Shown: positions 29,914 to 41,384, counted from the first letter of the stretch. The stretch: 64,000 nt of DNA from Neptuniibacter pectenicola (GCF_001597735.1 NZ_LUTS01000012.1:1-64000); one strand, 5' to 3'. Made by a program: numbers and translations. Notes: generated from the sequence alone by a model not told the origin.

Positions 29914-31239
29914 TTATTCAGCTTCTGGCGCTGCTGGCTGTTCAGGCTTGATTGCATCTTCATAGCTTACAGTTACGTCAGCTACTTTAGCTGCTGCAAG
30001 CAATTGATCTACAACCTGCTCTTCAAGAACAAGCCCTTTAATCTGGCCTAGCATCTCTTCGTTACCCATGTACCAATCGATAACTTGCTGAGGATCCTGA
30101 TAAGTTTCAGCCATCTCTTCAAGCGTTTCACGAACACGCGCTTCATCCGCTTCAAGTTCGTTAACCTTGATGACCTCTTGCATCAACAAACCAATTTTAA
30201 CACGGCGATCCGCTTGGTCTGTAAACATCTCTTTTGGTAAAGCACTTGGATCCATATCTGAATCAGGGCCAGCAAACTGCATAACGGCCTGACGGCGCAA
30301 GTTATCAATTTCACCATCAACTAACGCAGAAGGTACATCAATCGCATTAAGTTCTAGTAATTTGCTGAACACTTGGTCCTTAAGTTTCATCTTAAGTGCT
30401 TGCTTCAGCTCACGTGCCATGTTTTTACCTACTTCAACACGGAACGCTTCTTCAGTTTTGTCTTCAAGACCAAACTTAGAGAAGAACTCTTCGTTAAGCT
30501 CAGCTAGAACCTGTTCAGATACGCTTGCAACCTTAACCTTGAATACTGCATCTTTACCTTGCAAGTTTTCTGCTTGGTAAGATTCAGGGAACGTAACCTT
30601 AACTTCAACTTCATCACCGGCTTTTGCGCCAACCAAACCTGCTTCAAAACCAGGAATCATTGTGTTTGAGCCTAGGACTAGGTCCATGCCTTCGCCTTTA
30701 CCACCATCAAAAGCTTCGCCATCGACAAAACCTTCAAAATCGATGCGTACACGGTCTTCTAGTTTAGCTTCACGCTCAACTTCAACCCAATCAGCTTGCT
30801 GCTTACGCAACGTCTCAATCATATGATCAAGGTCGGCATCTGTTACTTCAGCACTTTTCTTTTCAATTTCAACTGAAGAGAAGTCTGCTAGTTCAATCGA
30901 TGGGTACACTTCAAATTTAGCGGTGTACTCTAGGTTTTCACCTTCAACATCTTTTTTGAAATCAATTGACGGTGTGCCCGCTGGATTAATCTCTTCCTGC
31001 TGAAGTGCCTGGTAGAAGCTCTCTTGAACTACCTGACCCAAAACCTCTTCACGAATACCTTTACCATAACGCTGTTTAACAACTTTGACAGGTACTTTGC
31101 CTGGGCGGAAACCATCGATTTTAACTGTACGTGCTGTCTGCTGGATGCGCTTAGTAACATCCTGATCGATGCGCTCTGCTGGGACGGAAATCGTCATCAG
31201 ACGCTCTAGGCCAGAAGTCGTTTCAACGGAAACTTGCAT
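29914..31239 (-). CDS. tig: Trigger factor
   Basis: A 441-aa ribosome-associated chaperone and peptidyl-prolyl isomerase. The ribosome-binding signature is GFRPGKVPVKVVKQRYG (E. coli: GFRxGKVP). The FKBP-like domain starts near residue 150 (EDRVRIDFEGFVDGEAFDGG). The C-terminal arms are helical and acidic. I start at MQVSVETT (ATG at 31239, GAGG seven bases before) rather than four codons upstream. Confidence 0.97.
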   Translation of the reverse strand: MQVSVETTSGLERLMTISVPAERIDQDVTKRIQQTARTVKIDGFRPGKVPVKVVKQRYGKGIREEVLGQVVQESFYQALQQEEINPAGTPSIDFKKDVEGENLEYTAKFEVYPSIELADFSSVEIEKKSAEVTDADLDHMIETLRKQQADWVEVEREAKLEDRVRIDFEGFVDGEAFDGGKGEGMDLVLGSNTMIPGFEAGLVGAKAGDEVEVKVTFPESYQAENLQGKDAVFKVKVASVSEQVLAELNEEFFSKFGLEDKTEEAFRVEVGKNMARELKQALKMKLKDQVFSKLLELNAIDVPSALVDGEIDNLRRQAVMQFAGPDSDMDPSALPKEMFTDQADRRVKIGLLMQEVIKVNELEADEARVRETLEEMAETYQDPQQVIDWYMGNEEMLGQIKGLVLEEQVVDQLLAAAKVADVTVSYEDAIKPEQPAAPEAE

Positions 31240-31517
31240 GTAATGCCTCACAAATAAAAAATGCTTGTATCAATAATCTTCAACAGACCGACGAATCATT
31301 CATAGCGCCGCTTGATCTGCACAGTACTCGGCGAGCCCGAGTGAAATCAAAGCGCGAAATTTTCCGGCAACGGGGCTAATTAGTCAAGTTTGAGAGCAAA
31401 ATAATTTAAAGAAAGTAAAAAACAATTAGGTAAAGACAGAAACAGAAGGGGTTTATGATTTATAACAGAAATGAATTTAATGCAGAGGGATATAAGAAAA
31501 AGAAAGGTAAATAAAAA

Positions 31518-31602
<85 letters not shown>

Positions 31603-31669
31603 GCACTGTGTTTCGCTTATTATACAGCGAATTTTTCGCTAAAACTAATCATCATCAAAGTATCGTAAA

Positions 31670-31754
<85 letters not shown>

Positions 31755-31782
31755 ATATACGGTACTTCTTTTCTCTATGTAA

Positions 31783-31859
31783 TGGGGTGGACAATGGGGC
31801 TCGAACCCACGACCGCCGGAATCACAATCCGGAGCTCTACCAACTGAGCTATGCCCACC
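31783..31859 (-). tRNA. tRNA-His (GUG)
   Basis: Anticodon loop TTGTGAT. The 5' end GGTGGGCA provides the extra G-1 that pairs with C73, the HisRS identity element. CCA is encoded. Confidence 0.95.
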
Positions 31860-31881
31860 ATAATATTCTCTATACTGACAA

Positions 31882-31958
31882 TGGTACGCCCACCAGGACT
31901 CGAACCTGGAACCTACGCCTTAGAAGGGCGTTGCTCTATCCAGTTGAGCTATAGGCGC
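31882..31958 (-). tRNA. tRNA-Arg (UCU)
   Basis: Anticodon stem ACGCC/GGCGT with loop CTTCTAA, giving UCU for AGA/AGG. The T arm CCAGG-TTCGAGT-CCTGG is perfect. The acceptor begins with a G-U pair. CCA is encoded. Confidence 0.94.
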
Positions 31959-32318
31959 CCGACTCATCGTCAGTCCTTAATAATTCATCATTTAGAAACA
32001 ACATTTGTAAGCTGTTTTTAAGTGCCTCGTCTTAAGGAGGTGCGAATAATATACAGCTCTAATTTCAGCGTCAACCCTTTTTTTATCCAAGAAAATAAAT
32101 GAGTTAGATTGCTCAACTTATGTGCAGAGACGGTTATTTTACGTACAAAAAACCACCCTCCTTTCACAAAAAACCATCAACTACTTATTTCATAAGGAAG
32201 AAATGCGATTTTTATCGTTTTATTTTCCCAATCTAATTACCAAAAGGCGCTTGGAGCTAAATCCTAACCATGAGAGAATTGTGCCAGTTATATTTTTTAC
32301 TAAAGGAACCTCCCTTTA

Positions 32319-33179
32319 ATGAGCGCACAGATAATTGATGGCAAAAAAATTGCCGCTGAAGTACGTCAAAAAGTTGCTGCCGGTGTGCAGCAACGTTTAA
32401 ATGACGGGAAAAAAGCTCCTTGTTTAGCCGTCATTCTTGTGGGCATGGATCCAGCCTCACAAGTTTATGTACGCCACAAGAAAAACGCCTGCAAAGAGGT
32501 CGGTTTTGAATCCCGTTCATACGACCTCCCTATAGAAACAACACAGCAGGCACTACTTGAACTTGTAGATGAGCTTAATGAAGATGCGAGCTGCAACGGC
32601 ATTTTGGTGCAGCTACCTTTACCTGACCATCTAGATGCAAATGAAATACTCGAACGCATTCGTCCAGAAAAAGATGTCGATGGCTTCCACGCATTCAACC
32701 TAGGACGTTTGGCGCAACGTATGCCGGTATTACGCCCCTGCACCCCTAAAGGTGTTATGACGCTACTCGCATCGACCCAGCAGGACCTTCATGGCATGGA
32801 AGCGGTTGTCGTTGGCGCATCTAACATTGTGGGCCGCCCAATGGGGCTGGAACTACTTCTCGCCGGCTGCACAGTAACAACCACCCACCGCTTTACCCGA
32901 GACCTTGAGGCTCATGTACGCCGTGCAGACTTAGTCATTGTCGGCGTAGGTATCCCTAATCTCGTCAAAGGGGAATGGATTAAAGAGGGTGCGACCGTTA
33001 TCGACGTCGGTATCAACCGTTTAGATGATGGCCGATTAGTGGGCGACGTTGGCTTTGATGAAGCTGAAAAACGCGCGGGCTTTATCACCCCCGTACCCGG
33101 CGGCGTAGGCCCTATGACGGTGGCAACGCTTATGGAAAACACGCTCGAAGCAGCTAACAAACAGGACGCGTTGACCTAG
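32319..33179 (+). CDS. folD: Bifunctional methylene-THF dehydrogenase/cyclohydrolase
   Basis: A 286-aa cytoplasmic enzyme of one-carbon metabolism that converts methylene-THF to formyl-THF with NADP. Signatures are [20 protein letters not shown] (catalytic Lys), [34 protein letters not shown] and [19 protein letters not shown]. It is convergent with cysS across a terminator. AAGGAACC lies upstream of the ATG. Confidence 0.98.
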   Translation: MSAQIIDGKKIAAEVRQKVAAGVQQRLNDGKKAPCLAVILVGMDPASQVYVRHKKNACKEVGFESRSYDLPIETTQQALLELVDELNEDASCNGILVQLPLPDHLDANEILERIRPEKDVDGFHAFNLGRLAQRMPVLRPCTPKGVMTLLASTQQDLHGMEAVVVGASNIVGRPMGLELLLAGCTVTTTHRFTRDLEAHVRRADLVIVGVGIPNLVKGEWIKEGATVIDVGINRLDDGRLVGDVGFDEAEKRAGFITPVPGGVGPMTVATLMENTLEAANKQDALT

Positions 33180-33193
33180 TCCACGCCATAAAC

Positions 33194-33223
33194 AAAAAAG
33201 GCAGCTAAACGCTGCCTTTTTAT
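33194..33223. terminator. Bidirectional terminator between folD and cysS
   Basis: AAAAGGCAGC-TAAAC-GCTGCCTTTTT with A-run to the left. Confidence 0.9.
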
Positions 33224-33235
33224 CCGGTTACACGC

Positions 33236-34621
33236 TTAACTTTCGCGGAACCATGTTGTCCCTTCGCGCGTATCTTTCAAGATAACCCCTTGCGCAGATA
33301 ATTCATCACGAATACGATCCGATTCAGCAAAGTTTTTGGCTTTTTTAGCCTCTGCCCGTTGCTGAATAAGCGTCTCGATCTCATTACTGCTCAACTCACC
33401 TTCTTTATCCTCACCTTTCAAAAACGCAGCAGGATCCTGTTGAAGTAAACCCAGAATACCACCTAAGCGTTTAAGCTGAGCCGCCAACATACCGGCATCA
33501 GGTGTACCTTCACGGGAGGCTTTGTTTAATTCATTTACCAACTCAAAAAGAACTGATATAGCTTTAGGTGTATTGAAGTCATCATCCATCGCCTCAACGA
33601 AACGGGCATCAAAGTCGTTTTCAATGACCGTATCATTAATCTCTACCCCTCTCAGCGCCTGATAGAAACGCTCGAGCATTACCCGTGCTTCTTTTAAGCT
33701 ATCTTCGCTGTAATCGATGTAGGTACGATAATGCACCCGGGCAAGAAAGAAACGCACAACCTCTGCGTTATACTTTTCTAGCACATCACGAATGGTAAAG
33801 AAGTTGCCTAAGGATTTAGACATTTTTTCTGAGTTAACCCGCACAGGACCCGCATGCATCCATGTGTTCACATAGGTACAGCCATTAGCCGCCTCAGATT
33901 GTGCTATCTCATTTTCATGGTGAGGGAAAGGAAGGTCTGGCCCGCCCCCATGAATATCAAAGGTATCGCCTAAGCAGCACTTAGACATAGCGGAGCATTC
34001 AATATGCCACCCAGGACGCCCTTTACCCCAAGGCGAATCCCAACTCACTTCACCCTCTTTTGCCGCTTTCCATAAGACAAAATCCAACGGGCTTTCTTTC
34101 GCCGCTTCAACACCAACACGCGCACCTGAGCGCAGCTCATCAATGTTTTTATTGGTCAGCTTTCCGTAACTGGCAAACTTTTCAACCCGGTAATAAACAT
34201 CACCATTTGAGGCCGGATAAGCAAATCCCTTTTCAATCAGTGTCGCAACAAGGGCGATAATGTCATCAATATGTGCAGTCGCACGTGGCTCTTGGCTCGG
34301 ACGTAAAACCGATAATTTAGCCTCATCTTCATGCATAGCTGCGATCATACGCTGCGTTAACTGCTCAGGGCTTTCGCCATTCTCAGCAGCACGTTTGATA
34401 ATTTTGTCGTCAACGTCGGTAATATTGCGCACATAATCAACATCCCACCCCTGGGAACGCAGATAACGGGTGATCACATCAAACGCCACCATCACGCGCG
34501 CATGACCGATATGACAAAAGTCATAAACCGTAATCCCACACACATACATTTTTATTTTTCCCTCATTAAGAGGCACAAAGGGGGCTTTTTCTTTACTTAA
34601 CGTGTTGTAGATCTGCAGCAT
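33236..34621 (-). CDS. cysS: Cysteinyl-tRNA synthetase
   Basis: A 461-aa class I synthetase. The HIGH motif is CHIGHARV and the KMSKS motif is [10 protein letters not shown]. Zinc ligands include [10 protein letters not shown] (Cys), ECSAMS and the PHHENE motif. The C-terminal anticodon domain ([20 protein letters not shown]) is complete. The pairing of convergent folD and cysS is common in gammaproteobacteria. Confidence 0.98.
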   Translation of the reverse strand: MLQIYNTLSKEKAPFVPLNEGKIKMYVCGITVYDFCHIGHARVMVAFDVITRYLRSQGWDVDYVRNITDVDDKIIKRAAENGESPEQLTQRMIAAMHEDEAKLSVLRPSQEPRATAHIDDIIALVATLIEKGFAYPASNGDVYYRVEKFASYGKLTNKNIDELRSGARVGVEAAKESPLDFVLWKAAKEGEVSWDSPWGKGRPGWHIECSAMSKCCLGDTFDIHGGGPDLPFPHHENEIAQSEAANGCTYVNTWMHAGPVRVNSEKMSKSLGNFFTIRDVLEKYNAEVVRFFLARVHYRTYIDYSEDSLKEARVMLERFYQALRGVEINDTVIENDFDARFVEAMDDDFNTPKAISVLFELVNELNKASREGTPDAGMLAAQLKRLGGILGLLQQDPAAFLKGEDKEGELSSNEIETLIQQRAEAKKAKNFAESDRIRDELSAQGVILKDTREGTTWFRES

Positions 34622-34704
34622 GATTCGTAACTTATTTAATTCAACGGCTTATAGAGGAAGCGTATTGTAGATGAATTCGTTTTCATCTGCGAGGCGATCC
34701 TTAT

Positions 34705-35616
34705 CTATAAACCAAGGTCAGGTTGGATTTTTAAACGCCCGATGCTGACATCTAACAAGGGACTTTTTTCACTGGTTAAAATCAACTCGTTGCTATCCCC
34801 TAACGGATTCCAAGCAATCGCTTCCCATTGCGCATAAGGGTACAACTTGATTCGTCTCGCTCTATCCCAGAGCAGCTGCTGTTCAACCGGTATCAGCCAG
34901 ATAAATGACTGCCCAAAGATTAAGTTTTTATCATACCCCAGCAAAACTAAGCGCCGCGACAGTGGATCAAAGTCGGCGCCAGTGATCAGGCCATCAACCT
35001 CATAAACCTGTTCAGAGCTAACCGTTTGATCTGCCGCAGACTTATCTAAGCGATACAGATTAGTTTTCTCGTTGTTCCAGTTTTTAGTAAACAGCCACAG
35101 TGCGTCATCAACAACGGTCAACGCCTCACAATCAAAGCGGTGATTTTTACGGGGCCCTAACGCAGGAAAGTCGGCATAACGGATATTCATACGCAACGCC
35201 TCAACACTACCCTCATGGTCCACCGCTAACAGCGAGGTCCATGCAACTTTATAGATCTGTACAACCGCGCGCCTTGCCCTATTATTGCCGCAGTCGGCTA
35301 TATATAAGTATTTATCATCTTGGGCCAAGGATTCCCAGTCGACATTTTTTGCACCACGGATGGTTATTTGCTTTGCAATTGCATGCTGATCATTGATCCC
35401 ATAAACAACCGCATCACCGCCACTATCGTTAACGGTCCAATTGAGGCCAGCATACAGGGCAAGACCTGATGTTTCCTGCACGACCGTAGGCCAGGATACG
35501 CGTGTAATATCGCCTTCAACTAACGGCGCCTGCGGCTCCCCATCAAACGGTGCACAACCGGCCATCATAATGGACAACGAAAGAAAAGCGCGCTTGGCGC
35601 CTTTTAATATGCTCAT
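34705..35616 (-). CDS. Predicted lipoprotein, beta-propeller-like
   Basis: A 303-aa protein. From the ATG at 35616 it has a lipoprotein signal: MSILKGAKRAFLSLSIMMAG and then Cys (lipobox MAGC). The mature part contains TSGLALYAGLNWTVNDSGG, DWESLAQDDKYLYIADCGNN and later strands with Trp/Asp repeats, a pattern seen in uncharacterised propeller proteins (SdiA-regulated or phytase-like). Substrate unknown. An ATG 15 codons upstream would hide the signal peptide. Confidence 0.75.
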   Translation of the reverse strand: MSILKGAKRAFLSLSIMMAGCAPFDGEPQAPLVEGDITRVSWPTVVQETSGLALYAGLNWTVNDSGGDAVVYGINDQHAIAKQITIRGAKNVDWESLAQDDKYLYIADCGNNRARRAVVQIYKVAWTSLLAVDHEGSVEALRMNIRYADFPALGPRKNHRFDCEALTVVDDALWLFTKNWNNEKTNLYRLDKSAADQTVSSEQVYEVDGLITGADFDPLSRRLVLLGYDKNLIFGQSFIWLIPVEQQLLWDRARRIKLYPYAQWEAIAWNPLGDSNELILTSEKSPLLDVSIGRLKIQPDLGL

Positions 35617-35756
35617 ACAACACCCTGAGTAAACCAAACGGAGATCATTAAGTCGGATCATTTTGTTAAATTGAACGATTAAGCACTAGACCTTTGTATA
35701 AAAAACTGCAAGGATTCGCTACCGCTGATTATAAAAAGAACAGGGTATCGCAAAGC

Positions 35757-37085
35757 ATGGAGAAGGAAACACAAAAAAACATGGATGCTGACAGCACATT
35801 TTACCCAAAAATTGGCGCCCCTGCGCCCTTAACCGATAGCCAATCGGTGCCTACTCAGCAGCTGACGCTATTGGAAGCCCTGCCCTACCCTGCGTGGATT
35901 AAAAATCGACGCGGAGAATACCTTTACGCAAATAACGCATACGCAGAACTGATTGGCGTTCCCGTTGCGACCATAAAGGGACGGACCGATCGACAACTGT
36001 TCCCAAAGTTTATCCAAGATCAATTAGCCGATTCTGATGCCCTCGTCTTTCACGAGAAAGAGACAGTCGAGTTAGATAATATCTACCTGCACTCCACCGC
36101 AACAAAAACATACTGGGTCAGTAAATCGCCGCTAAAAAACAAGTCGAACCAAGTCACCGGCATCATCGGCTTGATAAAACAGCGCAAGAACCTGAGTCCT
36201 AACGAAACATCACATAAAGACTTAGCTGCCCATGCCATAAAACACAGTAATGAAGCGGTTATCATTACTGATGCAGAATTTAAAATCACGTTAGTTAACC
36301 CTGCGTTTATACGCATTACTGGTTTTTCCGCCAGCGAGATCATTGGCTCACCCGCCTCAATCATTAATGCAAACTGGCTTGCCACTGAGTTCATGGAAAG
36401 CATTAAACACCAGCTGCATTACCATGGTTGCTGGGAAGGTGAAACGTGGAACCGTAAAAGGAATGGGCAACTGTACAACGAAAAAGTCAAAATCTCGGTT
36501 ATTCGCTCAAACACTGGCGAGATCACCCACTATATTGGCCAGTTCGTTGATAATACCGAGCAAAAACAAACCCAGGAAAAACTCGAGTTTTTAGCCTTTC
36601 ATGATGCTTTAACCGGCCTCGCAAATCGCGCGCTCTTCCTGGACCGCGTCAGCCAAAGCATCCATCAATCTAATCGAAACAATACGCGCTGCGCGGTTAT
36701 CTATCTCGATCTTAATGAATTTAAACCATTAAACGACACTTACGGCCACCCTTTTGGCGATAAGGTCCTCATTCACGCAGCCCAGGTTATCAAAGAGGCC
36801 GTGCGCAAAGTAGATACGGTCTCACGTCAGGGCGGCGATGAGTTTTCAGTCTTACTCGAGGAGACCCCGTCGATTGAGGGAGCGGTCATTGTGGCGCAAA
36901 AGATCATCACCTCCATACGACAAGCCTTTGTGATTGATAATATTAATGTCAGCATTGGCGCCAGCGCCGGAATCGCCGTTTATCCAGAACACGGAAGTGA
37001 TGCTGATAAGTTAATTAGCAATGCTGATAAAGCTATGTATGCAGCCAAATCCTTAGGCGGCAACGGTTATTACCTCTATAAATAA
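35757..37085 (+). CDS. Diguanylate cyclase with two PAS domains
   Basis: A 442-aa protein that should make c-di-GMP. The first PAS covers about residues 30-140 (WIKNRRGEYLYANNAYAELI) and the second about 155-270 (VIITDAEFKITLVNPAFIRI, GCWEGETWNRKRNGQLY). The GGDEF domain starts at LAFHDALTGLANRALF and has GGDEF at 359-363 with an RKVD inhibitory site five residues before it, so product inhibition is likely. No membrane helix. The start is uncertain; TTG at 35694 and ATG at 35781 are alternatives. Confidence 0.92.
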   Translation: MEKETQKNMDADSTFYPKIGAPAPLTDSQSVPTQQLTLLEALPYPAWIKNRRGEYLYANNAYAELIGVPVATIKGRTDRQLFPKFIQDQLADSDALVFHEKETVELDNIYLHSTATKTYWVSKSPLKNKSNQVTGIIGLIKQRKNLSPNETSHKDLAAHAIKHSNEAVIITDAEFKITLVNPAFIRITGFSASEIIGSPASIINANWLATEFMESIKHQLHYHGCWEGETWNRKRNGQLYNEKVKISVIRSNTGEITHYIGQFVDNTEQKQTQEKLEFLAFHDALTGLANRALFLDRVSQSIHQSNRNNTRCAVIYLDLNEFKPLNDTYGHPFGDKVLIHAAQVIKEAVRKVDTVSRQGGDEFSVLLEETPSIEGAVIVAQKIITSIRQAFVIDNINVSIGASAGIAVYPEHGSDADKLISNADKAMYAAKSLGGNGYYLYK

Positions 37086-37352
37086 CCTATTTGTACACGC
37101 GCCCCTTAATTCGCAACACGGATTAACCACCACCGCCCTGCCAACTTCACCTGCCCAATAAACACTAACCCATTGAAATAGATGGATTTTACCACCCACT
37201 TTTAAGACAAAAAAAAGACACGAGGCAAGGCCTCCTCAGACAAAGCTGAATTTTTTAAAGTGATCCGCGGTTTGAATTGAATATAAATCAGTCAGCCATT
37301 GATCAGATGGTCAATACTTAACCTAGAAAGCGTACAACTTCAGGAGGTAGTG

Positions 37353-37979
37353 ATGACTGTAAACAGCAGCTATAGCAAAAGCACCCAACCTCACTGCTTA
37401 CACTCATATACAGGCAGTCTGGCAAATACCACATTCACCCCTAGCATTATTAAAAGACTCTCAAACAACCATCCACTTTCCGCACAGTCGAGAAAAGCCT
37501 ATGCCTATGCCCTCATCTACCGCTTAATCTTCAGTAACCTAAATAAAATATTCGAGGCTGAACTCGCCTACGCCCCATTAGATATTCACTACGAGATGGA
37601 GGACGATACAACAACCCCTGACATGCTTTCTGCTACCATCCTTGCCGCTGCCACCAACCTCTTCACCCCCTTCCTTGAGCATCACCCAGAGCTAGACGAA
37701 TCTCCCGCTCTCGATTGTTTTTTAAATTTGGTTAAAGAAGGGATCAGCAACGGCCTCGCCGAAACCAAAGAGAAACTCGACAGTAAGCAACTATTAGAAG
37801 AGCGTATTGCTTGGAAGATAGATTTAATCGATGAACAACTACACCAAGGACTGGACGAATACTGCCAGAGCTTTGGCTACAGCCTTTACGATGAAGCAGA
37901 AGCTGAAAGCGACTATGAATTAATGTTGGAAGCTGATCATTTGCTAGATGAAGCGCTATTAGACCGACTACGAAGCTAA
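37353..37979 (+). CDS. Hypothetical acidic helical protein
   Basis: A 208-aa cytoplasmic protein of unknown function. AGGAGG seven bases before the ATG at 37353 fixes the start, and composition is coding-like. It is helical and acidic, with RKAYAYALIYRLIFSNLNKI in the middle and an Asp/Glu-rich end. YAPLDI also appears in the small convergent gene at 38029-38214. The general look is that of DUF5610-like proteins, which I cannot confirm. Confidence 0.8.
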   Translation: MTVNSSYSKSTQPHCLHSYTGSLANTTFTPSIIKRLSNNHPLSAQSRKAYAYALIYRLIFSNLNKIFEAELAYAPLDIHYEMEDDTTTPDMLSATILAAATNLFTPFLEHHPELDESPALDCFLNLVKEGISNGLAETKEKLDSKQLLEERIAWKIDLIDEQLHQGLDEYCQSFGYSLYDEAEAESDYELMLEADHLLDEALLDRLRS

Positions 37980-37984
37980 GCAAT

Positions 37985-38024
37985 AAAATCACAGTGCCGC
38001 GCAAGGTGCAGCACTGTGACTTTT
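37985..38024. terminator. Hairpin between two convergent hypothetical genes
   Basis: TCACAGTGC (37989-37997) pairs with GCACTGTGA (38011-38019) around a 13-base loop, with AAAA before and CTTTT after. Confidence 0.65.
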
Positions 38025-38028
38025 GATA

Positions 38029-38214
38029 CTAATGGAGCTCATCATACTTTTTACGAATAGCCACTAACTTAGGCTGAATATCAAGCGGCGCATAGTTCAT
38101 CGCTTGCTCAAATAGGTCTTTGTTTTGCTCGGAAAGCCTCTCATCTTCACTCATGGCCGATAGTTTCTCCATCGCTTCTATGAATTTAGGATGTACTTTA
38201 TCGGTAGCTGCCAT
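38029..38214 (-). CDS. Small hypothetical protein
   Basis: A 61-aa protein, highly charged and helical, with GGAGG before the ATG. It reads MAATDKVHPKFIEAMEKLSA, then FEQAMNYAPLDIQPKLVAI. Unknown function. It shares the FExxxxYAPLDI string with the convergent 208-aa protein next door. Confidence 0.75.
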   Translation of the reverse strand: MAATDKVHPKFIEAMEKLSAMSEDERLSEQNKDLFEQAMNYAPLDIQPKLVAIRKKYDELH

Positions 38215-38329
38215 GTGGCGCCCTCCTCTGGTAGACCTGCTCTATATTAAATACGCTATTAACGAAAATAACGACGGCAGTTACATTTTAACAACCGCCA
38301 TCAATTTGAACAGATCTTTTTTAACTTAT

Positions 38330-40552
38330 CTATTTCGGCTTTAAAGAGCGCTGCTGCTTACGCTTAGGCTTAGTAAACTTCGAGCTTTTAAGGTTTTTAC
38401 CCTTTGCTGCCGAGTCAGCAGAACGCTTACTGGCCGAAGAGGCGATTCTTTTAGCCTGCTTAGTTCCCGCTTTAGCCTTCGCTGTTTTAGCACCTGATAG
38501 GTGCCTCGTAGCGGTCTCCTCCGCAGGCACTAAACTATTTTTACCCTCACCAATCAGATGAGCAAACCCCATTTCAGGCAGCTTCTGGCGTAACAAAGGC
38601 CAGTTAACTGGATCATGGTATCGCAGTAACGCTTTTTGTATTTTTCGTTGATCGTCATTCTTGGGCGTATAAAGCTTTTCACTTTTATACGTCACTTTCT
38701 TAAGCGGATTTTTATCCGAATAATACATCGCCGTCGCTAATGACATCGGAGAGGGGTAAAACGTTTGCACCTGATCAACTTTAAACTCATTACGCTTAAG
38801 CCACTGCGCCAAATTAACCATATCCTCATCCTCACAACCGGGATGGGCGGCTATAAAATAGGGGATCAGGTATTGCTTTTTACCCGCTTCACGGGAAAAA
38901 CGCTCAAACATCTTTTTAAAGGCGTCATAGGTCCCCATGCCAGGTTTCATCATCATGGAGAGCGTACCTTCCTCACTATGCTCAGGCGCAATCTTAAGAT
39001 AGCCCCCCACATGGTAAGTCACCAACTCACGTACATACTCAGGGTCTTCTACCGCTAAGTCATAACGCAAGCCCGATGAGATTGATACAGTATGCACCCC
39101 TTCAACCTTACGTGCTTTTCGGTACAGCTGTGTTGTCGGACTGTGGTCCGTATCTAAATTTTTGCAGATAACTGGGTAAACACAGGAGAGCTTACGACAC
39201 GACGACTGAATCTCAGGATCATTGCAGTTGAGGTGGTACATATTAGAGGTTGGCCCGCCTAAATCCGAAATAGCCCCTGTAAAACCGGGCACTTTATCTC
39301 GTATCTCCTCAATCTCATTGATCACCGACTCATGGGACCGGCTCTGAATAATACGCCCTTCATGCTCGGTAATTGAACAGAACGTACAGCCACCAAAACA
39401 GCCTCGCATAATATTAATGGAGAACTTAATCATATCGTAGGCCGGAATTTTCTCCTGACCATAACGGGGATGAGGGATACGCTGATACGGCAGCCCAAAC
39501 ACTTGATCCATTTCAGCAGTCGTCAACGGAATCGGTGGTGGATTAACCCACAACTCACGATTACCATGTTTCTGTACTAAGATACGCGCGTTATGAGGGT
39601 TTGATTCTTGGTGAAGAACACGCGAAGCATGGGCATAAAGCGCAGGATCCTTCGAGACTTTTTCAAACGAAGGCAAGCGTATATAGGCCTCATCCGGCAA
39701 GCGCGCTTTACCCTTTAACGGCGCAGGGATGATACGTAAAGGCTGAACCTCAGCCTCACCACTGTCTTTTTTATCACAGGTAGCCACATCCTTATATTCA
39801 TAAGGGTTCGGCAGGTCTTCTATGTAACCAGGCCAATCTATACGGGTGGAATCCACTTCAATGTAATCGGCAGGAATAGAGGAAGAGAGAATGGTTGTGC
39901 CACGCAAATCTCGAATACTTTCGATCGATTCGCCATTCGCCAAGCGATGCGTTAATTCAACAATCGCCCTTTCAGCATTACCGTAAAGCAATATATCTGC
40001 CGTCGCATCCATCAACACAGAACGACGCACTTTGTCACTCCAATAATCATACTGAGCAATTCGTCGAAGACTGGCCTCAATGCCACCCAATACAACCGGG
40101 GTATCTCTGTAGGCTTCTTTACAGCGCTGACTATAAACGATCACTGCGCGATCGGGGCGCTTACCCCCCATCCCGCCAGCAGTATAAGCATCATCATGAC
40201 GCATACGCTTATCCGCTGTATAACGGTTAATAAGCGAGTCCATGTTGCCGGCGGTAATACCAAAATAGAGATTGGGCTGCCCGAGTGCTTTAAAATCATC
40301 CGCACTCGTCCAGTTAGGCTGCGTAATAATACCCACCCTAAAGCCTTGAGCTTCTAAGAGACGCCCCATGACCGCCATACCAAAACTTGGGTGATCGACG
40401 TAAGCATCCCCTGAGATAATAATGACATCACAGCTGTCCCAGCCAAGCTGCTCCATTTCCTCCCGTGTTGTGGGAAGGAAAGGTGCGGGGGCATAGCATT
40501 CGGCCCAGTATTTTGGATACGAAAAGAGATCTGGGGCTTTGATTTGACTCAT
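38330..40552 (-). CDS. ygiQ: YgiQ family radical SAM protein
   Basis: A 740-aa radical SAM enzyme of the UPF0313/YgiQ family; substrate unknown. The N-terminal domain contains [20 protein letters not shown] and [20 protein letters not shown]. The iron-sulfur motif CFGGCTFC sits near residue 386. The extra C-terminal 70 residues are rich in Lys/Ser/Ala and probably disordered. Length equals that of E. coli YgiQ. GGAGG precedes the ATG. Confidence 0.93.
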   Translation of the reverse strand: MSQIKAPDLFSYPKYWAECYAPAPFLPTTREEMEQLGWDSCDVIIISGDAYVDHPSFGMAVMGRLLEAQGFRVGIITQPNWTSADDFKALGQPNLYFGITAGNMDSLINRYTADKRMRHDDAYTAGGMGGKRPDRAVIVYSQRCKEAYRDTPVVLGGIEASLRRIAQYDYWSDKVRRSVLMDATADILLYGNAERAIVELTHRLANGESIESIRDLRGTTILSSSIPADYIEVDSTRIDWPGYIEDLPNPYEYKDVATCDKKDSGEAEVQPLRIIPAPLKGKARLPDEAYIRLPSFEKVSKDPALYAHASRVLHQESNPHNARILVQKHGNRELWVNPPPIPLTTAEMDQVFGLPYQRIPHPRYGQEKIPAYDMIKFSINIMRGCFGGCTFCSITEHEGRIIQSRSHESVINEIEEIRDKVPGFTGAISDLGGPTSNMYHLNCNDPEIQSSCRKLSCVYPVICKNLDTDHSPTTQLYRKARKVEGVHTVSISSGLRYDLAVEDPEYVRELVTYHVGGYLKIAPEHSEEGTLSMMMKPGMGTYDAFKKMFERFSREAGKKQYLIPYFIAAHPGCEDEDMVNLAQWLKRNEFKVDQVQTFYPSPMSLATAMYYSDKNPLKKVTYKSEKLYTPKNDDQRKIQKALLRYHDPVNWPLLRQKLPEMGFAHLIGEGKNSLVPAEETATRHLSGAKTAKAKAGTKQAKRIASSASKRSADSAAKGKNLKSSKFTKPKRKQQRSLKPK

Positions 40553-40646
40553 ATAGGAGGTACAGACCAGAATAAGTGACTAAGAAACTCCATTTTCTCA
40601 GAAACAGGGGGCAACTCCCAGTGAAAACCGCTCACATATGCAAACT

Positions 40647-41384
40647 TTACTTGAGATCCATGGAAAGCCGAGCATCTTGGTAGGTTAATGGGGAGAATTT
40701 AAGCGGTTTTTCGCGTTCAGCAACATAAATAGACAGATCCCCTTCCTCATCAATAGAGAAACGCTCTGCTGAAGTCAGTAACACAAGGTAACGATTTTCG
40801 TGATACATAACAGGACTCGAGCAACGTCGTCTTGTTAGTATCGGCTTATCAATCTCAATAAAAACAGAAGCTGAGCTGTAGACGCTGCGGTACAAATTAC
40901 AACCGGCATTACCTGATAATAAATTTTCATTATTAAACGCTAACGTTGTCTCAACGGTAGGCGGAATACCGCGACCAGAAAGGTCTTCCGCTTTCCAATA
41001 GGTATTCCTTAAAGAGACACCCTTCACCGCCTGCAACACCAGCTGCCGATTAGCTGCCGAAAACTGCTTATTCTCACCAACTAACACCTTATCAGCATCA
41101 ACACTCACGCTAATACTCACGCTCGTCACCGGCTCTCCCTCGATAACCGGAATCTCATAGTGATAAGGGAAGTAGTTAATCGCATCAATCCCATCATGCT
41201 GGACAGAGCCATCACTACGAATTAACGATACATCAATTTTAGTTGAGTCGGGCAAATGAGATAACATAGGAGATTCAATCACAACCACGCGATCATCCAC
41301 ACCTAGCATAGAGGGACGAGACTCGCATCCAGACAGGATGAAAGAGGAAACAACAGACACTAAGACGAGCGATTTAAAACGCAT
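40647..41384 (-). CDS. Lipoprotein with YbaY-like and META/HslJ domains
   Basis: A 245-aa outer-membrane-type lipoprotein. The signal ends at the lipobox LSGC (Cys19). Residues 30-130 look like the YbaY/pilotin-type strand domain (IDVSLIRSDGSVQHDGIDAI). From residue 145, NTYWKAEDLSGRGIPPTVET and GNAGCNLYRSVYSS, then RRRCSSPVMYHENRYLVLL, match the META domain pattern of HslJ. The family is linked to heat or novobiocin resistance in E. coli; here the role is unknown. Confidence 0.78.
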   Translation of the reverse strand: MRFKSLVLVSVVSSFILSGCESRPSMLGVDDRVVVIESPMLSHLPDSTKIDVSLIRSDGSVQHDGIDAINYFPYHYEIPVIEGEPVTSVSISVSVDADKVLVGENKQFSAANRQLVLQAVKGVSLRNTYWKAEDLSGRGIPPTVETTLAFNNENLLSGNAGCNLYRSVYSSASVFIEIDKPILTRRRCSSPVMYHENRYLVLLTSAERFSIDEEGDLSIYVAEREKPLKFSPLTYQDARLSMDLK

